Part shown: piece by piece, positions 8,794-15,855 of the stretch | How positions within the stretch are numbered: the first letter of the stretch is position 1 | Layout: every line of letters begins with the position of its first letter | NCBI GenBank assembly: GCA_033344775.1 | Contig: JAWPMT010000004.1 | Span: forward strand, 1,674,001-1,738,000 | DNA: 64,000 bases | Origin: Cytophagales bacterium | GTDB lineage: Bacteria > Bacteroidota > Bacteroidia > Cytophagales > Cyclobacteriaceae | Direction: 5' to 3' | Translations under genes and position numbers: made by a program | The notes under the pieces: model-generated | Database searches by the model: none | Told to the model about the DNA's origin: nothing | Seen by the model: only the letters and a program-made list of their open reading frames with translations

Positions 8794-9750
8794 TCAGTTA
8801 AATAAACTTATTTTCCTCGGCAACACCACAAAGAATCCCGTATTGAATCGTACTGTGGGTGATAGTTGCGTATCGGTTACTTTGGCGAAAATGGGTAGCT
8901 CTACGTTGAATTGGTAGGACAGCTTGGGGTTGATGGCGTAGGATAGGCCCGGATTGATGAAAACGAAATCTCCCCCTGAAGCAGGGAATTGGGCATTGTT
9001 GAAGAAATCACGGCCGGCTCGGCGGTAACGGAATTTCAAGGAAGGATCAATGATGACGGAACCGAAGGTGAAACGGTCAGCCAGTGCCACGATCAATTGG
9101 GTCTCATCCCCGAATGCGTAAGTGGAGCTTGAAATACCATTATCAAAATAGTTGTTGTTGGTACCGGTAAAGCGATGAATTCCTGTTGTGGAAAGCGTTA
9201 GTGTTGGACGAAAGGATAGCTGCGTGGTGTAACTACCATAAACGACCTGATCCCAGGCGCCACTACCTGGCTGTAAATCGGCATTGAGAAACGTACCGTT
9301 GGAACGTACGCGATCAGATGATCCGATGGGTAGCTTCACACCCAGGCCAGCCGTGAACTTGGGTGTTACTTTGTATTTTACAAGAAGTACGCCATCTCCT
9401 ATTCCCTGGGTATAGACAAAATCTTCTGAAAAGCCTCGTTGATTGATGGTGCGTTCTTGTCTTACGAAGGATAGAAAAAGGTCCACGGACCACTTATCAC
9501 TAATCGTATAGCCCGCTTCGAATAATGCAGCATGTGTTTCTCTCCTTCTGGATCGATCGTCCAGCGTTTCAGTACCCGCTTTCAGGGTTTCCAGTACATT
9601 GAGGTCATAACTGGCAGTGAATTGCCAGGTACCTTTCTCCGACGATGGCAATCCAATGTTCCCGGACATAGGAACACCTCCGGAACAGCATTGGGAATAA
9701 ACTTGTAGTGTGGTTAGGCCAAAAACTAGGAGTGCTAGAACTTTCTTCAT
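8794..9750 (-). CDS. Outer-membrane beta-barrel protein (transporter-like)
   Basis: 318 residues. A signal peptide ends at about residue 19 (VYSQ), and the mature protein would then start with CCSGGVP, an unusual adjacent Cys pair. The rest is built of alternating amphipathic strands (LFEAGYTISDKWSVDLFLSF and GLGVKLPIGSSD are typical) and ends with a short strand finishing FN. This resembles the phenol-degradation MetA/transporter-like barrel group. The substrate is unknown; the CCSGG start hints at metal or thiol chemistry, which is only inference. It is convergent with the protease gene. Confidence 0.75.
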   Translation of the reverse strand: MKKVLALLVFGLTTLQVYSQCCSGGVPMSGNIGLPSSEKGTWQFTASYDLNVLETLKAGTETLDDRSRRRETHAALFEAGYTISDKWSVDLFLSFVRQERTINQRGFSEDFVYTQGIGDGVLLVKYKVTPKFTAGLGVKLPIGSSDRVRSNGTFLNADLQPGSGAWDQVVYGSYTTQLSFRPTLTLSTTGIHRFTGTNNNYFDNGISSSTYAFGDETQLIVALADRFTFGSVIIDPSLKFRYRRAGRDFFNNAQFPASGGDFVFINPGLSYAINPKLSYQFNVELPIFAKVTDTQLSPTVRFNTGFFVVLPRKISLFN

Positions 9751-9833
9751 CGCTTAGAGATACATCAATAAGTGTGCAATGGGTTTGTTCAGTGCCTTTA
9801 GATTTAGCCTTATGTCATATAGGAAACAATCGC

Positions 9834-9995
9834 TTACTCGTCCTTCTTAGGCAAACGATTGTTCTTTTTCAGGGCTTCATTGATGATCCATTCGATCTGT
9901 CCGTTGGTACTACGAAATTCATCAGCGGCCCATTTCTCCAGGGCCGCCATCATCTTTTCATCTAATCTCAGTGCGAAAGGTTTCTTTTTCGCCAT
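9834..9995 (-). CDS. Arc-family ribbon-helix-helix DNA-binding protein (53 aa)
   Basis: 53 residues, below common size cut-offs. The sequence begins MAKKKPFALRLDEKMMAALE and continues through an RSTNGQIEWIINEAL segment. This is the Arc/MetJ layout: a short strand (PFALRL), helix A (DEKMMAALEKWAADE), a turn, then helix B (NGQIEWIINEALKK). It follows the SPFH gene by 20 bp on the same strand, and an AAGGA sequence lies 7 nt upstream of its ATG, one of the few good ribosome sites here. Likely role: repressor of its own operon, perhaps through the inverted repeat at 10889-10921. The target is inference. Confidence 0.88.
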   Translation of the reverse strand: MAKKKPFALRLDEKMMAALEKWAADEFRSTNGQIEWIINEALKKNNRLPKKDE

Positions 9996-10015
9996 CTAGT
10001 TATTCCTTATCTTCT

Positions 10016-10879
10016 TTAATACAGTGAACCTGAATTGATCACTGGCGACACATCTTTGTCTGCACATAAAACAACCATCAGGTTACTTACCATGGTCGCT
10101 TTCCGCTCTTCATCTAATGAAACGACCTCTTTCTTGGCAATCTCTTCAAGGGCCATCTCCACCATACCGACAGCTCCTTCCACGATCTTATGCCGTGCAG
10201 AAACGATGGCACTGGCTTGCTGTCTTCTTAACATAGCACTTGCAATTTCTTCGGCATACGCCAAATATCCAATTCTGGCTTCCAGGATCTCAATGCCTGC
10301 AATCTGAAGTCGTTCTTCTAACTCTTTTTCTAGTTTGTGATTGACTTCTGCCAATCCCGAACGCAACGTCACCACATCTTCACTGTCTTCGAAATTATCG
10401 TAAGGATAGGTTCCTGCCAATTTTCGCACCGCGGCATCCGTCTGAACTTTCACAAAATTCTCATAATCATCTACTTCAAAGGCTGCCGCGTAGGTGTTTT
10501 TCACGCGCCAAACTAAAATCACGGAGATCAAAATCGGATTACCAATCAGGTCGTTGACCTTCAGTCGCTCGCTATCAAAATTGCGTGCCCTGAGAGAAAC
10601 TTTCTTCTTCGCATAGAGGGGGTTCACCCAAAAGAAGCCATTCTTCCTTACTGTTCCCACATATTTTCCGAGTAGTGTAAGTACCCTGGAACCATTAGGA
10701 TTGACCGTGAAAAATCCCGGAAATGAAAGCACTGCCAGCAATGCCGGAAAAAATGCCATGGGTGTATCCGCAGCAGCAAGTAACAAGGCGATGAAAAATA
10801 GAAAAAAGTCGATCACAATTACCACGTAGCCAGAAACAGCATCGTGGGTCTTCTCAAGGTATCCGGAGTTGTTTTTCAT
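10016..10879 (-). CDS. SPFH/Band 7 domain membrane protein
   Basis: 287 residues. Two hydrophobic segments lie near the N-terminus (about 18-36 and 40-55). A Band 7 domain follows (about 65-230), recognisable from KNGFFWVNPLY, the DLIGNPILISVILVWRV strand and the DAAVRKLAGTYPYDN segment. The C-terminal helix (about 215-260) contains the RRQQASAIVSARHKIVEGA oligomerisation region. SPFH proteins form large membrane-associated rings that organise microdomains or guard proteases. It is first in a two-gene operon with the RHH protein. The ATG lies 10 bp from a perfect 13-bp inverted repeat, so repression at the promoter is likely. Confidence 0.92.
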   Translation of the reverse strand: MKNNSGYLEKTHDAVSGYVVIVIDFFLFFIALLLAAADTPMAFFPALLAVLSFPGFFTVNPNGSRVLTLLGKYVGTVRKNGFFWVNPLYAKKKVSLRARNFDSERLKVNDLIGNPILISVILVWRVKNTYAAAFEVDDYENFVKVQTDAAVRKLAGTYPYDNFEDSEDVVTLRSGLAEVNHKLEKELEERLQIAGIEILEARIGYLAYAEEIASAMLRRQQASAIVSARHKIVEGAVGMVEMALEEIAKKEVVSLDEERKATMVSNLMVVLCADKDVSPVINSGSLY

Positions 10880-10888
10880 GACGGAAAG

Positions 10889-10921
10889 ATTATTATGATA
10901 TTAAATTGATATCATAATAAT
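10889..10921. promoter_or_regulatory. Perfect 13-bp inverted repeat, candidate operator of the SPFH-RHH operon
   Basis: ATTATTATGATAT, a 7-bp spacer and ATATCATAATAAT, with no mismatch. It ends 10 bp upstream of the SPFH ATG, where the promoter or the start of the transcript must lie. The size and symmetry fit a dimeric or tetrameric repressor site. Confidence 0.7.
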
Positions 10922-10968
10922 ACGCTTGATTCTAAGTGAAGGTTACATCGTTTCTTTAGACTAGCTTA

Positions 10969-10996
10969 CTCAGAGTCCCCTTCAAGTGACTTTGAT
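10969..10996 (+). repeat. 28-bp palindromic repeat, family P28, copy 1
   Basis: Stem CTCAGAGTC, loop CCCTTCAAGT, imperfect return GACTTTGAT. It shares stem and loop with copies at 11026-11053 and 27640-27667 in the same orientation. Confidence 0.7.
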
Positions 10997-11025
10997 AGCG
11001 ATAGAAAGGATACATCAAACTTTAA

Positions 11026-11053
11026 CTTAGAGTCCTCTTCGAGTGACGCTGAA
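11026..11053 (+). repeat. 28-bp palindromic repeat, family P28, copy 2
   Basis: Stem CTTAGAGTC, loop CTCTTCGAGT, return GACGCTGAA. It lies 57 bp after copy 1 in direct orientation; both sit between the SPFH leader and the terminator at 11062-11094. Confidence 0.65.
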
Positions 11054-11061
11054 GAAACAGC

Positions 11062-11094
11062 AAAAAAAGAAGCTGTCTCTTTCGAGACAGCTTC
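11062..11094 (-). terminator. Intrinsic terminator of the sigma/anti-sigma/beta-barrel operon
   Basis: Read on the minus strand, an 11-bp perfect stem (GAAGCTGTCTC / GAGACAGCTTC) with a GAAA tetraloop is followed by seven T. It lies about 115 bp after the beta-barrel stop codon at 11208. Strong match to a rho-independent terminator. Confidence 0.92.
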
Positions 11095-11207
11095 TGTTCG
11101 ACCTATATTGGTCTACTGCTGTGAGTTTTTATTTGTCTTTATCTAAAGAGAATTTGAGTAAAAATCCCCCGCAGGCAGGCTTCCTGCCACCCCCTTATAA
11201 CGGGGAT

Positions 11208-12221
11208 TTAGAAGATCACTCCAAAAGTGAAGGCATTCAACTCTGGTCCTCTGCCTTCGGCAAAGACATTATTGAGGTCATAATTGATGAAGGCGTCAAA
11301 AGCTTTGTAACCAAATTGTGCCCGTACACCATATCTAAGATTGGTTAGAAAGTAATCATCACGATCTACGTCCTTCTCCTTATCTCCATTATCGTCAAAT
11401 ACGAACTTAGCTGATCCTCCAAGACGATATCCTACGTAACCCCCTACGCCTAATCGGAATGAACGACGATCATATCTTGTCCCTCCATCTCGGTCTCCAA
11501 GAACCAAAGTAGGCACCATGGTAAAGTTCAAATGAGACATTCTCAATTTACTGCGTATGGCATTTCCAGTTGAATCCACGACAAATTCAGTCATATCATC
11601 TCCTCTCACTACTCTAACGTTTGAATTCTCAAATCGGAACTGAGAGGTACTGAGCCCGAATCCCCATTGCAGCATCAAAGGACCGGCGATATGTGTTCGG
11701 TAATTACTGTTCAGCGCAAGGTACCATGATCCCCAGGGCTGTACTGAGTACAATTCATCCTGATCGTTAGGGAAATTACCATCCTCCAACCAATTGTTCG
11801 TTCCTAGTTCTACCTCCCACACATTTCGCGTCCGTCGATAATAGCGTCTTTTTCTTCTTTCCCGATCACGATCTCTGTCTCGATCATCCCAATCTCTGTC
11901 TCGGGTTCTTTCATCGTACTTACGTTCGTCACGATAAACGATTTTTGCTTCTCGCTTGTATTTTTCACCGTTTTCGTCAGTTAATTCGATGTAATTCGTT
12001 CCCGAAGTACCGACAGAATTATTCAGATCAGCGATCATTTTATTGAAATCATAATCCTCCAGGGCTTTCAGATCTGCTTTGGATTCCGTGTAGATCACGA
12101 CCCTGCTACCACCTTCCAGTTCGATGATCACCGTATCGGCACCATTTGAATCTGACGCTGCCATTGCAAATAATGGTATGAATAAACAAGCTGTAAGTAT
12201 TGCTCTCATTAAACTTTTCAT
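11208..12221 (-). CDS. Outer-membrane beta-barrel protein with charged R/D linker
   Basis: 337 residues from the ATG at 12219-12221, chosen because a proper signal peptide follows at once (MKSLMRAILTACLFIPLFAMA); an upstream in-frame start would overlap the preceding gene and bury this signal. After a small N-terminal domain (about 25-105) comes a 40-residue segment of alternating Arg and Asp/Glu (DRDWDDRDRDRDRERRKRR), then a beta-barrel (about 150-337) ending GVIF. It is last in an operon with an ECF sigma factor and an anti-sigma-like protein, a common Bacteroidetes arrangement. It may be both regulated cargo and envelope-stress sensor. No substrate is evident. Confidence 0.8.
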   Translation of the reverse strand: MKSLMRAILTACLFIPLFAMAASDSNGADTVIIELEGGSRVVIYTESKADLKALEDYDFNKMIADLNNSVGTSGTNYIELTDENGEKYKREAKIVYRDERKYDERTRDRDWDDRDRDRDRERRKRRYYRRTRNVWEVELGTNNWLEDGNFPNDQDELYSVQPWGSWYLALNSNYRTHIAGPLMLQWGFGLSTSQFRFENSNVRVVRGDDMTEFVVDSTGNAIRSKLRMSHLNFTMVPTLVLGDRDGGTRYDRRSFRLGVGGYVGYRLGGSAKFVFDDNGDKEKDVDRDDYFLTNLRYGVRAQFGYKAFDAFINYDLNNVFAEGRGPELNAFTFGVIF

Positions 12222-12264
12222 TTCTTTCTCGTTTTTGATTTTTGACCTTGTACCCGAATTGTTG

Positions 12265-12906
12265 TTAATCGCCTCTGTTGCTTCTAAAGAGGTCATCCTT
12301 AGCCGTGCGAATGTCCGCTAATAACTCATCCGGATTGAGTTTCTGCTGGGCACGTGCTATGAATTGACCAAAGCTTTTCTTTGTTTTCTCAGGATCTGAG
12401 GTACTGGCGTAGTACCTGATCTTTACACTAGATTCTTCTACTGGAAGGTTAAACAAAGCTGGTTTAGGAGGCATCTGGATCTCCCACGATACCTGAATAC
12501 TTTGCAGTTCCAAATAGGGTCGTGAATCGATGGTTGCCACACTTACCTCGAATACTTCTTTAACCTCTTGCATCGGAAGTTCAGCTCGTTTTGAAACTTC
12601 CAAAACCATAACCTGTTCCACTTCTTCAGCGCTTTCTGGTAAATTCCAGGCAATCGCATTCTCCATTAGTTGAGGATGATCCGCAATGCCAGCAAATGTT
12701 TCAGTCATGCCATCCTGACCTCTGAATAATACGATTACTGAAGAGAGTAAGACCACCAATACGGCGGCTACTTTCCACACCATCGGCCAAACGGAAGCTT
12801 TTGTCCCTACCTGCCCTTGAATGGCGTCCCAGGCAGCTGCACTGGGCTTTACTTCATATTTTTCAGCTCCTTCCCGGAACAGCCGATCCATGTTTTCGTT
12901 ATTCAT
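12265..12906 (-). CDS. Single-pass membrane protein, probable anti-sigma factor
   Basis: 213 residues. The N-terminal 35 residues (NMDRLFREGAEKYEVKPSAAAWDAI) are the cytoplasmic segment commonly found next to Bacteroidetes ECF sigma factors. One transmembrane helix follows (about 42-62, MVWKVAAVLVVLLSSVIVLF), then a periplasmic region with repeated beta-type segments. The start overlaps the sigma factor stop by 8 bp, so the two are translationally coupled. Regulation of the sigma factor is inferred from this context and topology. The long periplasmic part could contact the beta-barrel encoded next. Confidence 0.75.
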   Translation of the reverse strand: MNNENMDRLFREGAEKYEVKPSAAAWDAIQGQVGTKASVWPMVWKVAAVLVVLLSSVIVLFRGQDGMTETFAGIADHPQLMENAIAWNLPESAEEVEQVMVLEVSKRAELPMQEVKEVFEVSVATIDSRPYLELQSIQVSWEIQMPPKPALFNLPVEESSVKIRYYASTSDPEKTKKSFGQFIARAQQKLNPDELLADIRTAKDDLFRSNRGD

Positions 12907-13492
12907 GGCTCAATATTTTTCGATTCACTTCTTGTTCCATAGTTGCCAGCTTTTGTTGCAGTAATTTTCTGGCCCTGCTCAATTGCGACTTGGAAGTATT
13001 CTCACTGATGTCAAGCTTTTGCGCGATCTCAGCGTGATTATATCCCTCTATCGCATACAAATTGAAGACGGTCTTGTAACCCACAGGCAAATCCTGAATG
13101 AGTTTGATGATGTCTTCAACATTCAGAAACTGATCCAGTGTATCATAATCCAGATCACCCTCCACTTCGTTGATCTCCACTTCTACGGACATGGACTGGT
13201 TTTTCCTGATATACATCAGCGCTTCGTTGACCATGATCCGTCGGATCCAGCCTTCAAAACTTCCATCGCCACTGAATTGGTCGATCTTTTCGAAGACCTT
13301 CACAAAACCACCTATCATCACGTGCTCCGCTTCTTCTCTGTCGTGCACATATCGCAAGCATACACCGAGCATCTTCGAAGCACATCGGTCGTAGAGCGCC
13401 TTCTGCGCCCTGGCCTTTCCGGCTTGGCAGCCTCGATAGATTTCATCGAGTGTTGGTGACTTCTGGATGGTAAGCATTTTGTTGATCTTCAT
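12899..13492 (-). CDS. ECF-type RNA polymerase sigma factor
   Basis: 197 residues. Region 2 (about 30-100) contains LYDRCASKMLGVCLRYVHDREEAEHV and FEGWIRRIMVNEALMYIRKN. Region 4 (about 130-185) contains the helix-turn-helix AEIAQKLDISENTSKSQLSRARKLL. In region 2 the usual DxxQETF motif reads EHVMIGGF, a known variation in Bacteroidetes ECF factors. It is first gene of a three-gene operon with a membrane anti-sigma-like protein and a beta-barrel. Probably responds to an envelope signal. The start ATG is the first in the frame; MLTI six codons later is a possible alternative. Confidence 0.92.
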   Translation of the reverse strand: MKINKMLTIQKSPTLDEIYRGCQAGKARAQKALYDRCASKMLGVCLRYVHDREEAEHVMIGGFVKVFEKIDQFSGDGSFEGWIRRIMVNEALMYIRKNQSMSVEVEINEVEGDLDYDTLDQFLNVEDIIKLIQDLPVGYKTVFNLYAIEGYNHAEIAQKLDISENTSKSQLSRARKLLQQKLATMEQEVNRKILSHE

Positions 13493-13670
13493 AAGGAAGA
13501 TGTCAGGGTTGCCAGATTGGTTGCATGGGTCCCGAAATATTTTTTAAAAATAATACAGTGCTCACGCAAACTGTCATTTCTTGCTCCTTCCGGACCATTT
13601 TCATGCCATACTACATCTTCATTTTCATAATTCTCAACTAGTTTATATTGCGTGATCTAGCCTAGTATAT

Positions 13671-15038
13671 ATGAAAGCCAACCTACTTTGCCCCAAATGT
13701 CAAACTGAAGGACAGGGAAATTTCTGCTCCAATTGCGGAACTGCCTACCAGATCGATCGATCAGAATTCTACACCTTATTACAGTCCAAGTTCAAAGACC
13801 GGGCATTCGTGGACATCAATATCAAGGATCAGATTGCATTGGACCCTCGCTTGATGAATGTTGCTGAGCGATTTGGCGAAAACTTCAAGCAATACCAGGG
13901 AGTGTATGGCAGATGCTCCAACTATTTTGTCATGTCCATCACCAAGCTGATTTTCTTCATCAAAGCGGATGGATATTCTTATGATCAATTACATGAATTG
14001 GTAGACAACATAAGTCATGAATTCGACCAATTAGGCAATGAATTGGGCTTCAACGACAACCATAACCTGAGGATCGCTTTCTATTTCGTATTCGAGCAAC
14101 CAGTCGATGATGAACTGTTCGAGCAGATCTACAGACTTAACAATAATGCGAGAAATCCCTTCCGAAAAAAATCAAAACGTCGGTTTCGCACCCTGGACAA
14201 AAAGCGGCCTTATGTATTCTTTACCTCCTTTGGGATTGACATGGACAAGCTTAGGGTATCTGGATATTCCATAGATGTTTCTAAAGACGAGATCAGGGAA
14301 TTGATCACACAAGTCACCGGAAAAGAAGCGGATGAAAACCGAGGACAACATTGGCACGACAAATTATTCAATAAGGTGATGGATCAACTTCCTAACAAAT
14401 CATTTGTTCAGGAACAATTGAAAATGATCTTCAGCCCAACATTACTCGCTTTCCTGATCAAAAAAGACAGGATCACTACGTTAAAGTTCGTGACATTCTT
14501 TGGCGCTTTTGCCACGGTAAGTCAAGTGCTCAATGATTGGGTGCCGGAACGAGCACAATCCCTGGCCAAAGTGCTTAGCCTGACTGAATACGATATTCTA
14601 AATGTCCTGATCACCTTCATTCCCATGTTTGTACTGTCTTTAATGATTCATGGCGCCTTTAAATTCATCAAAGGACAAGGCGACTTCAAAGAATCGATGA
14701 CTGCCACCTTCATGAGTTCGGTGATTTTCATTGTACTCATTCAACTGATCACCATCATCTATGAAAATGACTCGCGCACTGTAGGTACCAGCGTGATTCA
14801 AACGGCCATGACCACCGCACTCGTATTCTCACTGTTTTATTTAGGGTCATTATTCAGACGAATTCATTTGGTCTCCATGACCAAATCTGTGGTGATCACT
14901 ACGGTATTTTTCGCCTTGGCCAGCGTAGTAGGTTCCTTTATCAACCTTGACAGTTTCGAAGATGAGATTGATACGGTTGAAAAGGTCTTTGATCAGATCG
15001 GTGCAGATGAGTTATTGGAGAAAAGTGAAGATCAATGA
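13671..15038 (+). CDS. Zinc-ribbon polytopic membrane protein, function unknown
   Basis: 455 residues. It opens with a zinc ribbon (CPKCQTEGQGNFCSNCG, residues 7-23). A soluble domain follows (about 30-250) with no family I can name. The C-terminal third has about five transmembrane segments (about 280-430), including TLKFVTFFGAFATVSQVL and SVVITTVFFALASVVGSFI. An acidic tail ends the protein. It is divergent from the ECF sigma operon and followed by a membrane-anchored HTH gene 120 bp downstream. The ribbon-plus-membrane layout resembles DUF3667-like proteins, but the middle domain is much larger. Confidence 0.7.
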   Translation: MKANLLCPKCQTEGQGNFCSNCGTAYQIDRSEFYTLLQSKFKDRAFVDINIKDQIALDPRLMNVAERFGENFKQYQGVYGRCSNYFVMSITKLIFFIKADGYSYDQLHELVDNISHEFDQLGNELGFNDNHNLRIAFYFVFEQPVDDELFEQIYRLNNNARNPFRKKSKRRFRTLDKKRPYVFFTSFGIDMDKLRVSGYSIDVSKDEIRELITQVTGKEADENRGQHWHDKLFNKVMDQLPNKSFVQEQLKMIFSPTLLAFLIKKDRITTLKFVTFFGAFATVSQVLNDWVPERAQSLAKVLSLTEYDILNVLITFIPMFVLSLMIHGAFKFIKGQGDFKESMTATFMSSVIFIVLIQLITIIYENDSRTVGTSVIQTAMTTALVFSLFYLGSLFRRIHLVSMTKSVVITTVFFALASVVGSFINLDSFEDEIDTVEKVFDQIGADELLEKSEDQ

Positions 15039-15158
15039 TCTCTCCCCGATCATTACAATGCTTCGCATGTTCGTTTTAATTGGAATACACTGGCGATTCG
15101 AATACTTTCGAAAGATAAAGCAGTTCTAATTCATCCAGTATCGGTTATAACAAGAAAA

Positions 15159-15731
15159 ATGAGCACGCTGGCGGAGCATTTAAAACAATTAAGAGTCAAG
15201 AATGGGCTAACGCAAGAAGCATTGGCCGACCAATCCAATGTTTCGCTTAGGACGATTCAGCGCATAGAATTGGGACAAGTCCATCCAAGAAACTCTACTT
15301 TGAGTTTGATCTTTGAAAGTTTAGGTGCGGAGTATCCTGCTTCAGAGGAATCCGATGAAAATTCCCGCAGATCCATCAAACTGCTCAAGGTCATGAACTT
15401 ATTGATCATTCTGTTTATGGCCATCCCGATTGGCAATGTTCTGGTAACAGTTACTTTCCTGGTGGTGTTCTTCAAAAAGAAAATGCCAAGTGAGCCTGTA
15501 AGGCATATGCTGAGTTTCCAATTGCTTTGGAGCCTTACAACTCTCTTGCTGTTTTTCCTTGGGGTATTCATCTCTAATCTCGTCACCGGAAATGCCGGCA
15601 ACGGACAATACATTGGACTGATCATTTACGTTTTATGTATTGCCTACAATATTTACACCCTATTAAGAAATACCGCTTCACTCAACAGCGGGGCCTTTAA
15701 AATGAGTGGCCCCGTCCCTAACTTTTTCTAG
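15159..15731 (+). CDS. XRE-family HTH protein with C-terminal membrane domain
   Basis: 190 residues. Residues 1-60 are a classical XRE helix-turn-helix (LKQLRVKNGLTQEALADQSN, then SLRTIQRIELGQ). Residues 75-180 form four transmembrane helices, as in DUF4870-type proteins. This is a one-protein membrane-tethered transcription factor, a layout common in Bacteroidetes. The signal and targets are unknown. Near the stop, CGGGGCC (15689-15695) and GGCCCCG (15708-15714) form a stem followed 8 nt later by five T, so a weak terminator may overlap the last codons. Confidence 0.88.
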   Translation: MSTLAEHLKQLRVKNGLTQEALADQSNVSLRTIQRIELGQVHPRNSTLSLIFESLGAEYPASEESDENSRRSIKLLKVMNLLIILFMAIPIGNVLVTVTFLVVFFKKKMPSEPVRHMLSFQLLWSLTTLLLFFLGVFISNLVTGNAGNGQYIGLIIYVLCIAYNIYTLLRNTASLNSGAFKMSGPVPNFF

Positions 15732-15824
15732 GATTTGAATGAAAAACACTGAATTATCCGCATTTCAAGCGTAGTGACATAGAAGTGTCACACGATTGTC
15801 GTAACATTCCACCTTTCGAAAAAA

Positions 15825-15832
15825 TAGTTTTG
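15825..15832 (+). promoter_or_regulatory. Candidate -7 promoter element (TAnnTTTG)
   Basis: TAGTTTTG fits the consensus exactly and lies 23 bp before the ATG of the serine hydrolase gene. No matching -33 TTTG is seen at the usual spacing. Confidence 0.45.
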
Positions 15833-15855
15833 GCCTGAAAATTTATCGGTCAAAA

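Noticed and set aside
15689-15727. Strong terminator at the end of the HTH membrane protein
   Set aside because: A GC stem exists but has a 12-nt loop and the T run is short and 8 nt away, so I did not list it as a separate feature.
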